A stretch of 64,000 nucleotides of DNA from Bin87 sp965116565. GTDB taxonomy: Bacteria > Chloroflexota > Dehalococcoidia > Lucifugimonadales > UBA3495. Shown here piece by piece: positions 24,974 through 33,047 of this stretch; the first letter of the stretch is position 1; each line of letters opens with the position of its first letter. The notes below the pieces were generated by a model, which was not told where the DNA came from, did not search any database, and worked only from the letters and a program-made list of their open reading frames with translations. The position numbers and the translations under genes are program-made. Location of the stretch: contig OZ220699.1 of assembly GCA_965116565.1 (NCBI GenBank), positions 3,596,001 through 3,660,000 on the forward strand, written 5' to 3'.

Positions 24974-26347
24974 CTAATCCCGGCTCTGGTACTGCCACTG
25001 GGTACCCTGGGCGCTGTCTTCCAGCGTCACGCCCTCGGCGGCCAGGCGGTCGCGGATCTGGTCGGCCAGGGCGAACTGGCGGGCGGAGCGGAGCTCGGAC
25101 CGGACCGACACCAGGAGATCGATGAACGGCGCGGCGGCCAACTCGTTGGAGCTGGTGGCGCGTTCCGCGAAGGTGAGCCCCAGGACGCTGCCCAATTCAC
25201 GCAGGGTGGACTGGCCGTCGTCGATGCTCTGGCCGGCATCCCGACCCCGGTTGATGTCGCGGGCCAGGTCGAAAAGGACGGCCACGGCCTGGGGGGTGTT
25301 CAGGTCGTCGTCCATGGCGGTTGTGAAACGTTGGCGGTGGTCGGCTGCGTCCACCTGCGGCCCGGACCCGTTGCCGGGCGTGAGGGCGTGGCGCACCCGC
25401 TCCAGGCTGCGTTCGACCGCGGCCGCTCCTTCGTCGCTGTAGGCCAGGGGGCTGCGGTAGTGGCTGCTGAGGAAGTAGAGCCGCATGGCGTCGGGGCTGT
25501 ACTGCTCCAGGGCTTCGACGACCGAGACCAGGTTGCCCAGGGACTTGCTCATCTTGTCGGAGCCGAGTTGGAGCAGGCCGTTGTGCATCCAGTAACGCGC
25601 GAAGGGTCTGGCGCCGGTGTAGCATTCGCTCTGTGCGATCTCGTTCTCGTGATGGGGGAACACGAGGTCCTGCCCGCCGCCGTGGATGTCCAGCTGCTCG
25701 CCCAGGTATTCCAGGGACATGGCGGTGCACTCGATATGCCAGCCGGGTCGGCCCGGTCCCCAGGGGCTTTCCCAGGAGGGCTCGCCGGGCTTGGCACCCT
25801 TCCACAGCACAAAATCCATGGGGTGTTCCTTGTTCTCGTCGACCTGGATGCGGGCGCCGGCGATCATGCTGTCGAGGGTGCGGTGGCTGAGCTTGCCGTA
25901 GTCGTCCTTGCTGGTGACACGGAAATAGACGTCGCCGGCGGCGGGATAGGCGTGGCCGCGGTCGATTAGGCCGGCGATGGCGTCGAGGATGCGAGGGATC
26001 TCCCGGGTGGCGCGGGGGTACTCGGCGGCGCGCTGGATGTTGAGGGCGTCCATGGTGTTGAAGTAGTCGCCGATGAACTCCTCGACCAATTCGTCCTCGG
26101 ATACTCCGCTCTCCTGGGCGCGCTGGATTATCTTGTCGTCGACGTCGGTGAAGTTCTGGACGTGTCGAACCCGGTAGCCCGTGTACTCAAGGTAGCGCCG
26201 CAGGGTGTCGAATACGACATAGCTGAGGGCATGGCCGACGTGGGTTGACGAGTAAGGAGTGACGCCGCAGACGTACATTTTGACTTCGTTGGCGTCGGCG
26301 GGGGCGAAATCTTCCACCCGTCCGCTCAAGGTATTGTAGAGTTTCAT
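24974..26347 (-). CDS. cysS: Cysteinyl-tRNA synthetase
   Basis: 457 residues, normal length. MKLYNTLSGRVEDFAP is the family start. HIGH motif as THVGHALSY, KMSKS motif as DKMSKSLGN, and zinc ligands CGVTPY.., FPHHENEIAQSEC. The core region GPGRPGWHIECTAMSLEYLGE is invariant in CysRS. The ATG at 26347 is the family start; the open frame continuing to 26788 is inside ispF and is not part of the gene. It lies downstream of ispD and ispF, the usual Dehalococcoidia order. A cytosolic enzyme that charges tRNA-Cys. Confidence 0.96.
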   Translation of the reverse strand: MKLYNTLSGRVEDFAPADANEVKMYVCGVTPYSSTHVGHALSYVVFDTLRRYLEYTGYRVRHVQNFTDVDDKIIQRAQESGVSEDELVEEFIGDYFNTMDALNIQRAAEYPRATREIPRILDAIAGLIDRGHAYPAAGDVYFRVTSKDDYGKLSHRTLDSMIAGARIQVDENKEHPMDFVLWKGAKPGEPSWESPWGPGRPGWHIECTAMSLEYLGEQLDIHGGGQDLVFPHHENEIAQSECYTGARPFARYWMHNGLLQLGSDKMSKSLGNLVSVVEALEQYSPDAMRLYFLSSHYRSPLAYSDEGAAAVERSLERVRHALTPGNGSGPQVDAADHRQRFTTAMDDDLNTPQAVAVLFDLARDINRGRDAGQSIDDGQSTLRELGSVLGLTFAERATSSNELAAAPFIDLLVSVRSELRSARQFALADQIRDRLAAEGVTLEDSAQGTQWQYQSRD

Positions 26348-26420
26348 AAACGGAGAAGTAGTGGTCGATGTGATCGATTCCGGGCGGGTGAGGATGGACG
26401 ACGGCGTTGAGGCGATGGCG

Positions 26421-26900
26421 TCAAGAGCGGGAGAGAAGGGCCACTGCGGTGGCAGCGATGCCCTCTTCCCGTCCGGTGAAGCCCAGATAGTCGGTGGTGG
26501 TGGCTTTAACGCTGATTTGCGGCGGCTCGACGGACAGGGCGGTGGCGATGTTGCTGCGCATATCCGCCACGTGAGGAGACAATCGGGGCCGCTGCGCCAG
26601 AATTGTAGCATCAACGTTGACGATGCACCAACCGTCGGCGCCGATGACCGAGGCGGTGCGCTGGAGGAGGAGCAGGCTGCTGATGCCGGCCAGGGGCGGG
26701 TCGCCGGGCGGAAAGTGCATCCCGATGTCGCCCGCGCCCGCAGCCCCCAGCAGTGCATCGATGATTGCGTGGCTGAGGACGTCGCCATCGCTGTGCCCGG
26801 CGAGGCCGCGGGAGTGGGGTATGGATACGCCGCCCAGGATCAGCGCCCGGTCATCAGCCAAGCCGTGGGCGTCCGCACCCGTTCCAACGCGGTATTCCAC
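26421..26900 (-). CDS. ispF: 2-C-methyl-D-erythritol 2,4-cyclodiphosphate synthase
   Basis: 159 residues, normal. MEYRVGTGADAHGLADD holds the metal-binding Asp-x-His, GHSDGDVLSHAIIDALLGAAG the second His and the substrate site, GDIGMHFPPGDP the Asp/His of the phosphate pocket, and VKATTTDYLGFTGREEGIAATAVALL the C-terminal signature. It makes MEcDP in the non-mevalonate isoprenoid pathway. ispD is just upstream (separated by one membrane protein gene) and cysS follows 73 bases downstream, so all are probably co-transcribed leftward. Confidence 0.95.
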   Translation of the reverse strand: MEYRVGTGADAHGLADDRALILGGVSIPHSRGLAGHSDGDVLSHAIIDALLGAAGAGDIGMHFPPGDPPLAGISSLLLLQRTASVIGADGWCIVNVDATILAQRPRLSPHVADMRSNIATALSVEPPQISVKATTTDYLGFTGREEGIAATAVALLSRS

Positions 26901-26950
26901 TCTCGAACCTCGTCGCGGGGAGCGTTGGACTATATGGGGCTGCCCAGGAA

Positions 26951-27409
26951 CTATGTCCCTTTGCTGTTTACCGCCCTATTGGCTGATTTCAGCGAGCGGT
27001 GTGCGTATTCCAGGTCACCGATGGCGCCGGCGTGGGCAATGATCGGCATGAAGGCGACGGCAAGCGAGATCGGAAACAGTATGGCAGACAGGATCACGAT
27101 CGCCACGACGCCGGCGTTCTCCAACGCGACGAACTGAACATGGAGGGTTTCGGCACGAAAAGCGACGGATTGGGGCAGGGGCACGCCAAACTCCACGGCG
27201 GCCAGCATCAGCATTGGCACCAGAGAGACCACGGCGATGAGAACCCAGAGCACTTCCCAATAGAGAAACTTGTTGCGTTCGGCGTTCACCTGTGAGTGCA
27301 GGCGCTGCAGGCGACCCGGAGCGACGGCCAAGTTCAGGTTGGCCGCGCTCACGCGCAGGAAGTGGGCATATTCCTGATATCGCTCACGGCTGGCGCTGCT
27401 GGCAGCCAT
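26951..27409 (-). CDS. Hypothetical membrane protein, 152 aa
   Basis: N-terminal soluble helical region (SRERYQEYAHFLRVSAANLNL), then VLWVLIAVVSLVPMLMLAAVEF and GVVAIVILSAILFPISLAVAFMPII as two strong TM segments, with a short cytosolic tail (EYAHRSLKSANRAVNSKGT). I do not recognise the family. It lies between ispD and ispF on the same strand and is probably co-transcribed; no isoprenoid link can be read from the sequence. Confidence 0.6.
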   Translation of the reverse strand: MAASSASRERYQEYAHFLRVSAANLNLAVAPGRLQRLHSQVNAERNKFLYWEVLWVLIAVVSLVPMLMLAAVEFGVPLPQSVAFRAETLHVQFVALENAGVVAIVILSAILFPISLAVAFMPIIAHAGAIGDLEYAHRSLKSANRAVNSKGT

Positions 27410-27539
27410 CCAAAAACCTCCCGAACCGGCGGGCAGTCTAACACGTATCCGCTAGTTTGCACGCGCTGGAACGCGATATAGACCGCCTATTCCATGATAA
27501 TGCTGTCGGAAACGCGGCGCTAGCAGTTTCGCGCGTCGG

Positions 27540-28271
27540 TTATCGGCTTTTCGCATGTGAACCGTCCGTGTCAGCGAGCAGATGGCTGACGAACGCGAGG
27601 TCCTCCGGCGTCGTTACCTTGAGATTTTCGTAGCTGCCCAGGAAAACGCGCACCGGGTGTCCCAGAGCCTCCACCATGCCGGCGTCGTCGGTGTATTCCA
27701 TCGACGCTGCCCGGTGGGCGCGCATCAACAGGCGGTAGTCGAAAACCTGTGGGGTCTGGGCAGCCCACAACGTGGACCGTTCCGGCGTGTCGGTGATCAC
27801 GTCGCCGTCGCCCACAACCTTGATGGTGTCCTTGACCGGGACCGCCGCGACGGCAGCGGAGCAGAGTTGAGCCGCCTCAAGGGCGCGGTCCAACACATCG
27901 CCGGTGATGCAGGGGCGCGCGCCGTCGTGGACGGCAACCCAGCGGCAATCGCCCAGGGCCAACAGGCCGGCGTACACGGAGTCCTGCCGCCGTGCGCCGC
28001 CGGCGCAAACCGCCGCGACCTTGTCGAGCCGGTAGTTCTCGACCATCGTTTTGGTTCGAGCCACGGCGTCCTTGGCGACAACCAGCGCGATGCGCTCCAC
28101 CGCGGTGGAGCCGGCCAGACGCCGCAAGGTGTGGATGACGAGCGGGACGCCGTGGACCTCGGCGAAGGTCTTATCGGCGCCGCCCATGCGAGTGCTTCGT
28201 CCGGCGGCGACCACCACCACACCCATGCCCTCCGCAAACGGCGCCAACTCGCGACTGTCGGAATCTGACAT
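27540..28271 (-). CDS. ispD: 2-C-methyl-D-erythritol 4-phosphate cytidylyltransferase
   Basis: 243 residues. The nucleotidyltransferase signature GVVVVAAGRSTRMGG is followed by DKTFAEVHGVPLVIHTLRRL, then AVCAGGARRQDSVYAGLLAL, WVAVHDGARPCITGDVLDRAL (catalytic Asp), VPVKDTIKVVG and the C-terminal TPQVFDYRLLMRAH and TDDAGMVEALGHPVRVFLGS. All MEP cytidylyltransferase blocks are present. It couples CTP to MEP in isoprenoid synthesis. The start MSDSDSREL at 28271 gives a slightly long N-terminus; the catalytic core starts at GMGVVVVAAG. First gene of the ispD-(membrane)-ispF-cysS set. Confidence 0.93.
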   Translation of the reverse strand: MSDSDSRELAPFAEGMGVVVVAAGRSTRMGGADKTFAEVHGVPLVIHTLRRLAGSTAVERIALVVAKDAVARTKTMVENYRLDKVAAVCAGGARRQDSVYAGLLALGDCRWVAVHDGARPCITGDVLDRALEAAQLCSAAVAAVPVKDTIKVVGDGDVITDTPERSTLWAAQTPQVFDYRLLMRAHRAASMEYTDDAGMVEALGHPVRVFLGSYENLKVTTPEDLAFVSHLLADTDGSHAKSR

Positions 28272-28390
28272 CTTTCCTGCCGGTCAAAAAGCGTCAACGA
28301 GTTGGGACGCGAATTTACCGGATAACCGGTGCTTGCTCCGATGTTTCTTGTACGTTTCTAAAAAAGCGCACTAGCCACAATTATCGTCGG

Positions 28391-28419
28391 TTGGCGATAA
28401 TGCGGCAATAGTTTATGCT
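28391..28419 (+). promoter_or_regulatory. Possible promoter of the OsmC-family gene
   Basis: TTGGCG and TATGCT separated by 17 bases, 165 bases before the OsmC ATG. A hairpin TTATCG/CGATAA overlaps the -35 box. The match to consensus is moderate, so this is tentative. The remaining 28272-28583 region has no gene. Confidence 0.3.
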
Positions 28420-28583
28420 TTGATCATTCTACCATCGATATTGCCGCCCCAAGGCAGGCGTTGGTTGTTCACACCCGCAACGGCCCGTGTGCTCGAATCT
28501 CGCGCCTCGCCTTCTATACAGGAGAATCGGCGCAGTTGCCTGGAGGCAGCGGCCGAGACACACAACACGAAAGGGGGGAGACC

Positions 28584-29033
28584 ATGGCTGAATTGGAAAG
28601 AGCCTACCTGGTGCAGACGGTCAGTTCGGGCACGCACGGCAGGGCCATCTGCAACGCACGCACGCACCACTGGGTGGCCGATGACAGCACCGGAGACTTC
28701 GTGGGAGCGGGCGAATATTTCCTGTCGGGAATCACAGCCTGCGCCGTGAACATGGTTGAGCGCATTGCGCTGACCGACGAATCTCCGGTGGACTTCATGG
28801 AGGTCTCGGCGGAAGCCTACCGGGACCCTGACGCGGTTCCCGGCGACATCAGCATTTACGCGGACGTACGCATCCACTTCAAGATATGGGGAGTGGACGA
28901 CGACCAAGGCAATTACCTGGTGGACACGTGGAAGAAGCGTTGACCCCTCTACGGTTCGGTCGCCGTGGCGACCCCAAGTACTTCGGTAACGTCTGAATTC
29001 GTCGCTGGGCCCCGCCAGAAGCACGCGGCTTAG
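28584..29033 (+). CDS. OsmC-family thiol peroxidase, candidate selenoprotein (in-frame TGA at codon 120)
   Basis: From ATG 28584 (preceded by AAGGGGGGAGACC) the frame encodes an OsmC/Ohr-type protein: MAELERAYLVQTV, the first active-site region SGITACAVNMVERIALTDE (conserved Cys), and the FMEVSAEAY and IYADVRIHFKIWG strands. Codon 120 (28941-28943) is TGA. The frame then continues PLYGSVAVATPSTSVTSEF to a TAG at 29031, giving 149 positions, the usual family length. OsmC relatives have Cys-Pro-(V/I/L)-Tyr here, so TGA sits exactly on the second catalytic Cys. A hairpin with G in the loop begins 14 bases downstream (see 28941-28973). Selenocysteine is the best reading; a nonsense mutation giving a 119-residue protein that lacks the catalytic thiol is the alternative. 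Confidence 0.75.
28941..28973 (+). promoter_or_regulatory. Candidate bacterial SECIS element in the OsmC-family mRNA
   Basis: After TGA 28941-28943, the stem GGTCGC/GCGACC (28958-28963 and 28968-28973) encloses the loop CGTG, whose second base is G. The loop starts 20 bases after the TGA, within the usual 16-37 range for bacterial SECIS hairpins. TT/AA and TAC/GTA pairs extend the lower part. Confidence 0.55.
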
Positions 29034-29103
29034 CCGCCGGACGGATCCACACTGGCACGGGGGCGAATATTGATTCGCCTCCGGCGTTTGAATTGCCCGG
29101 TCG

Positions 29104-31215
29104 GTGAATCGATCCGGGCGGGGCGCATGCTTTTGTGACGCCGGGAGAAAATCCATAGAAATTCTGCTGTCCATATTCCCTGCCGGTCTTTCAGAGGAGG
29201 CGGCCGGGCACCTGAAGGATTTCGCCATCGTGATGGCGATTGCCGCTGCCGGCCTGGCCTTCGCCCGCCTGGTATGGCAACCGCCGGTACTTGGCTACCT
29301 GGCTGCCGGGCTGCTGATTGGGCCATTCACGTTGCCCCACCCGGTGATCAGCAACCTGGATACCATTGAGCTGATGGCGGAGCTGGGGCTGGTGCTGCTC
29401 CTTTTCGGCATCGGATTGGAGCTGGGTTGGCGGCGCATCCGCGAAATCGGTCTCCTGGTGCTCATCATAGGGGTGGTGGAGATTACCACCCTCACGCTGC
29501 TGGGAATGCTGGTTGCCGACAAGCTGCTGGGCATATCGGGGGCGAGTGGCCTCTACCTGGGCGGCGCGATGGCGATCAGCAGCTCGGCGATCCTGCTGAA
29601 GGGATTGCGAGACAGCGGGAACCTGCGCTCGGGATGGGGGCAGACCATCGTGGGCATCCTGTTGGTGGAGGACTTCGCGGCGGTGGTCCTGCTGACGCTG
29701 CTGGCAGGAATCGCAACCACAGGTTCGGCGGACCTGGGCGCGATCAGCTGGTTGGTGGCCAAGCTGGCGATTTTCTGCGTGGGCGCCCTGGCGATCGGCA
29801 CGCTGCTGGTGCCCCGGCTGATGCGGCTGTTGTCCCGGACCCGCTCTGACGAGACCCTGCTCCTGGCATCTTTGGGATGCTGCTTCGGGCTTGCGTTAGG
29901 GGCCCAGTTCCTGGGCTTGTCCGCCGCCGCGGGGTCATTCCTGATCGGCGTAGTCATCGGCGACACGGACGCCGCCGGACGGGTTACCCGGCTGGTGAGT
30001 CCGGTGCGGGACATGTTCGGCGCGCTGTTTTTCATGTCCATCGGGATGCTGATCGACTACCGCACCCTGGACGATTTCATCCTGCCCGCGCTGGCGGTGG
30101 TGGGCGTGTTCATGGGCGGCAAGATGATAGCCAATACCATCGGCTCGATCCTGTCGGGCAGAAACTCCCGGCAGGCGGTGCGGGTGGGGATGTCGATGCC
30201 GCAGATGGGCGAGTTTTCACTGGCGATTGGCCGCCTGAGCGCGGCGGACGCGGTGGCGGGCGCGGTCGTCGGGCCGGTCCTGGCGATCGTCACGGCGATC
30301 ACGTCGGTGCTGGCTCCGTTGACCTCACGGCTGGCGTCGCCGCTATGCGATTGGGTGGAGCGCAAAGCCCCAGCGACGCTGACGGAGATCGACCTGGCGA
30401 TTCACCTGGGCATAAACGCGTTCTGGGGGGCGTTTTCGCTGCCCGGCCCGACCGGGCGAGTGTTGAAAAGCCTGGTACGGCAGATCCTGATCAACATACT
30501 GATAATCACGATTCTGACGGCGATCGGGACGGTGGCGGTGTATACGCTGCCGGAGTTCCTGGCCGAGATAGTGCCCGTGCCCAAGGACCTGCTGGGCCTG
30601 ATATTCGGCGGGGCCACCATAGGTTTGGGGATCCCGCCGGCCATCGCCATTTGGCGGGAGTTGCGGATCCTGGCGCGCCTGACCGCCGGGGCGAACCGGT
30701 GGGCCCGGTCGGGAGAACCGGCCCGATTCACGCTGCGAACGGTGATGCAGGACGGGATGGCGACGGCACTCCTGGTGGTGGCGATTCTATTCCTGTTGCC
30801 CCTGATAATCCGGTTGTTCCAGTTGGGTTCGCTTTCAGCGCCCTTGCCCATCCTGCTCCTGATCACGTCGGCGGCAGCGCTGGTGTTTGTCGGCTTTCAC
30901 ATCCACCGCGCGCTGGAGACGGCGTTTCATGAAGCGTTCGTGACGCCGACCACGCGGTTGACGGCGCCGCAGGCAGAGGGAGAGTCCCAGGACGACGTAT
31001 TCTCGCCCCTGGATCCCGAAACGCCGGCGTTGCGCGACGGACAGCACACTCCGGCCGGCGGGCAGAGGCGGGGGGCCCAGAATCCTGAGAGGAGCGCCTC
31101 GGAGGAAACGGCGGAGAACATGTGGCGCATCATCGACGAGCACGTTACCAGACTGCGTTACCCCAACCGCGGCCGAGACGTGAGCCAACGGATCGAGCAG
31201 CCGGAAAGCGACTGA
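29104..31215 (+). CDS. Kef-type (CPA2) cation:proton antiporter with extra membrane domain
   Basis: About 700 residues. Residues ~35-410 form a CPA2 sodium/hydrogen-exchanger domain with about 12 TM helices: PPVLGYLAAGLLIGPF, ELGLVLLLFGIGLELGWRR, ISSSAILLKGLRDSG, GILLVEDFAAVVLLTLLAG, and FMSIGMLIDYRTL, all typical of KefB/C. No TrkA-N/RCK domain follows; instead there is a second region (about 460-640) with four more TM helices, then a charged cytosolic tail (ETAENMWRIIDEHVTRLR). It would exchange K+ or Na+ for protons. The start is uncertain: GTG 29104 is used, but the family core begins around residue 38, and no strong ribosome-binding site is visible. It lies between the two candidate selenoprotein genes. 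Confidence 0.82.
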   Translation: MNRSGRGACFCDAGRKSIEILLSIFPAGLSEEAAGHLKDFAIVMAIAAAGLAFARLVWQPPVLGYLAAGLLIGPFTLPHPVISNLDTIELMAELGLVLLLFGIGLELGWRRIREIGLLVLIIGVVEITTLTLLGMLVADKLLGISGASGLYLGGAMAISSSAILLKGLRDSGNLRSGWGQTIVGILLVEDFAAVVLLTLLAGIATTGSADLGAISWLVAKLAIFCVGALAIGTLLVPRLMRLLSRTRSDETLLLASLGCCFGLALGAQFLGLSAAAGSFLIGVVIGDTDAAGRVTRLVSPVRDMFGALFFMSIGMLIDYRTLDDFILPALAVVGVFMGGKMIANTIGSILSGRNSRQAVRVGMSMPQMGEFSLAIGRLSAADAVAGAVVGPVLAIVTAITSVLAPLTSRLASPLCDWVERKAPATLTEIDLAIHLGINAFWGAFSLPGPTGRVLKSLVRQILINILIITILTAIGTVAVYTLPEFLAEIVPVPKDLLGLIFGGATIGLGIPPAIAIWRELRILARLTAGANRWARSGEPARFTLRTVMQDGMATALLVVAILFLLPLIIRLFQLGSLSAPLPILLLITSAAALVFVGFHIHRALETAFHEAFVTPTTRLTAPQAEGESQDDVFSPLDPETPALRDGQHTPAGGQRRGAQNPERSASEETAENMWRIIDEHVTRLRYPNRGRDVSQRIEQPESD

Positions 31216-31334
31216 CGACCCGGGAGCAATACCGCAGCGAAGGGCCGGCGGTAAAGTGCTAAAATGCCGGGACAGCGCCACCGATCTGAGCGCGGCGCCA
31301 ATCCAACCGACTTTCACACGGGAAAGGCTCTACG

Positions 31335-32273
31335 ATGCGTATCTGCTCTTTTTTGCCCTCCGCGACCGAAATCGTGTATGCGCTGGGGCTCGAGGACCAA
31401 CTTTACGGGGTTACCCACGAATGCGACCATCCTGCCGCGGCTCGAAACAAGCCGTGGGTGGTGCGCAGCGTATTTGAAGGAACCAATCCCAGCAGCGGGG
31501 AGATCAGCCGGGTCATCTCGGAACGGCTGGCCGAAGGGCTGGGCATCTATCACATTGACCAGGAGATCCTGGACGCGGCGGATCCAGACCTTCTGCTGAC
31601 GCAGGCCATCTGCGAGGTTTGAGCGGTGTCATCTCGGCAGGTTGCCGAGTCCACCGCCAACATGACCAAGGAGCCGGAGGTGCTGTCCCTGGACCCGCAG
31701 TACCTGGGCGACGTCCTGGAGGACGTGCGCCGCGTCGGCCGCGCCACCGGATCGGAAAACGTGGCAGACAAGGTTACCGCGCGCATGCAGGAACGGATCG
31801 ACGCGGTGACCTCACGGGCAGAGCTGGCGGGCGAGCGGCCGCGGGTGCTGCACCTGGAGTGGACCGACCCGCTCATGTGCGGCGGACATTGGGTTCCGGA
31901 GATGGTTGAGCTTGCGGGAGGCGAGAACTGTTTCGGCGACAAGGAGATGGGGTCGTTTCCGCTGGAATGGGACGCGGTGGTCGAGAGCCAACCGGAGGTC
32001 ATCGTGCTGATGCCGTGCGGCTTCGAGGTGCCACGCGCGCTGCAGGATGTGCCGCTGCTGACGGAAAAGGAAGGTTGGAACGGGCTGCCGGCGGTGCAGA
32101 ACAACCGGGTGTTCGCGATCGACGCCAGCAACTACACCAGCCGGTCGGGGCCGCGCCTGGTAACAGGGTTGGAGATACTGGCTGAAATGATCCATCCCGA
32201 GCTGTTCTCCGGGATGGTCCCTGAAATGGGCGCGCGGCGGATTTACTCGTCCGGCAAGAGTGGCCAGCCGTGA
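31335..32273 (+). CDS. Cobalamin-binding protein (BtuF-like), candidate selenoprotein (in-frame TGA at codon 96)
   Basis: From ATG 31335 (preceded by GGAAAGGCTCT) the frame reads MRICSFLPSATEIVYALGL, HECDHPAAARNKPWVVRS and LLLTQAICEV, then TGA at 31620-31622, then AVSSRQVAESTANMTKEPEV and a complete second lobe (RPRVLHLEWTDPLMCGGHW, VPLLTEKEGWNGLPAVQNN, YTSRSGPRLVTGLEILAEM), 312 positions in all. The family motif at the TGA is CEVCAVS, so TGA replaces a Cys that is conserved in this soluble COG0614 type. The 216 codons after it are undisturbed. A strong SECIS-like hairpin follows (31620-31657). No signal peptide, as usual for this subfamily. The stop overlaps the Uma2 start by four bases. Without readthrough the two halves would be separate and non-functional. 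Confidence 0.82.
31620..31657 (+). promoter_or_regulatory. Candidate bacterial SECIS element in the cobalamin-binding protein mRNA
   Basis: After TGA (31620-31622) come an outer stem GCGGTG/CACCGC (31623-31628 and 31652-31657), an internal loop TCAT/TC, an inner stem CTCGGC/GCCGAG (31633-31638 and 31644-31649) and a loop AGGTT. The loop starts 16 bases after the TGA. The E. coli fdhF SECIS loop AGGUCU, as I recall it, starts 17 bases after its UGA, so loop and spacing match closely. Confidence 0.7.
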
Positions 32274-33043
32274 CCACCGCCAAGCGTCCCACCAATGCGT
32301 ACAACCCGCCCCGATCGGTCCGGTTGCCCGATCCGGATCCCTGGGACCTTGATGTGACGACCTACGAGCACGTTCTGATACACGGGTACCCCGCCGCGCT
32401 GATCCACCACCTGGGCAACTCCGAGAGCACCATCGTTATCAGTGAGACCGGCGCCAGCTTGCGACCCACCACGGTTTACGCGGACGTTCGTTTTCCCGAC
32501 CTCCTCATCGCCTTTGACGTGGACCCCGACGCCCGGCGGGACAGCAACGGCTACATCGTATCCGAGCAGGGCAAGCCGCCGGACTTTGTGCTTGAGGTGG
32601 CATCGTCCAGCACCGGCCGAAATGACGAAACGGTCAAGCGGGACTACTACCAAGCCATGGGAGTGGGCGAATACTGGCGTTTTGACCCATCGGGCGGGCG
32701 TTGGCATTCAGCGGCGCTGGCCGGCGACCTGCTGGTAGACGGGGTGTACCAGCCCATTCCCGTTGAGCAGGGAGCGGACGGTATATATCGTGGATACAGC
32801 GCAGCGCTGAATCTGGAGCTGCACTGGGATGATGGGAGCCTGCGGTGGTGGGACCCGGTGGGCAACCGTTACCTGGAAACCCATTTTGAAGTGATCGCGG
32901 CTCGCGCGGAGGCGGAGGACCGGGCCAACGCCGAACGGACTGGAAGGCTATCTGCGGAGACTCGCGCTGCAGAGGCGGAGGAACGGGTCCGCCAACTGGA
33001 AGCGGAACTGCGGCGCCGGCAATCGCCCGACCAGGCCCGGTAG
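32270..33043 (+). CDS. Uma2 family endonuclease-like protein
   Basis: 257 residues of the Uma2 (DUF820) PD-(D/E)XK family. The nuclease-like core has VYADVRFPDLLIAFDVDPD (acidic site) and PPDFVLEVASSSTGRNDETVKRDYYQAMGVGEYWRFDP, the E-x-A and downstream K..YY..GV.EYW pattern of the family. The C-terminal region (about 210-257) is a coiled coil of Ala/Glu/Arg repeats (RAEAEDRANAER). GTG 32270 overlaps the preceding TGA in GTGA, so translation is coupled. Uma2 genes are abundant in Cyanobacteria and Chloroflexota and of unknown biological role. Confidence 0.85.
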   Translation: MTTAKRPTNAYNPPRSVRLPDPDPWDLDVTTYEHVLIHGYPAALIHHLGNSESTIVISETGASLRPTTVYADVRFPDLLIAFDVDPDARRDSNGYIVSEQGKPPDFVLEVASSSTGRNDETVKRDYYQAMGVGEYWRFDPSGGRWHSAALAGDLLVDGVYQPIPVEQGADGIYRGYSAALNLELHWDDGSLRWWDPVGNRYLETHFEVIAARAEAEDRANAERTGRLSAETRAAEAEERVRQLEAELRRRQSPDQAR

Positions 33044-33047
33044 GCCG

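Noticed and set aside
26348..26788. Upstream extension of cysS to 26788
   Set aside because: The extension overlaps ispF and lacks any CysRS content; MKLYNTLSGRV at 26347 is the family start.
28941..31622. TGA as a general sense codon (Trp or Gly)
   Set aside because: TGG is used for Trp throughout, TGA terminates many genes here, and the two exceptions are both at Cys.
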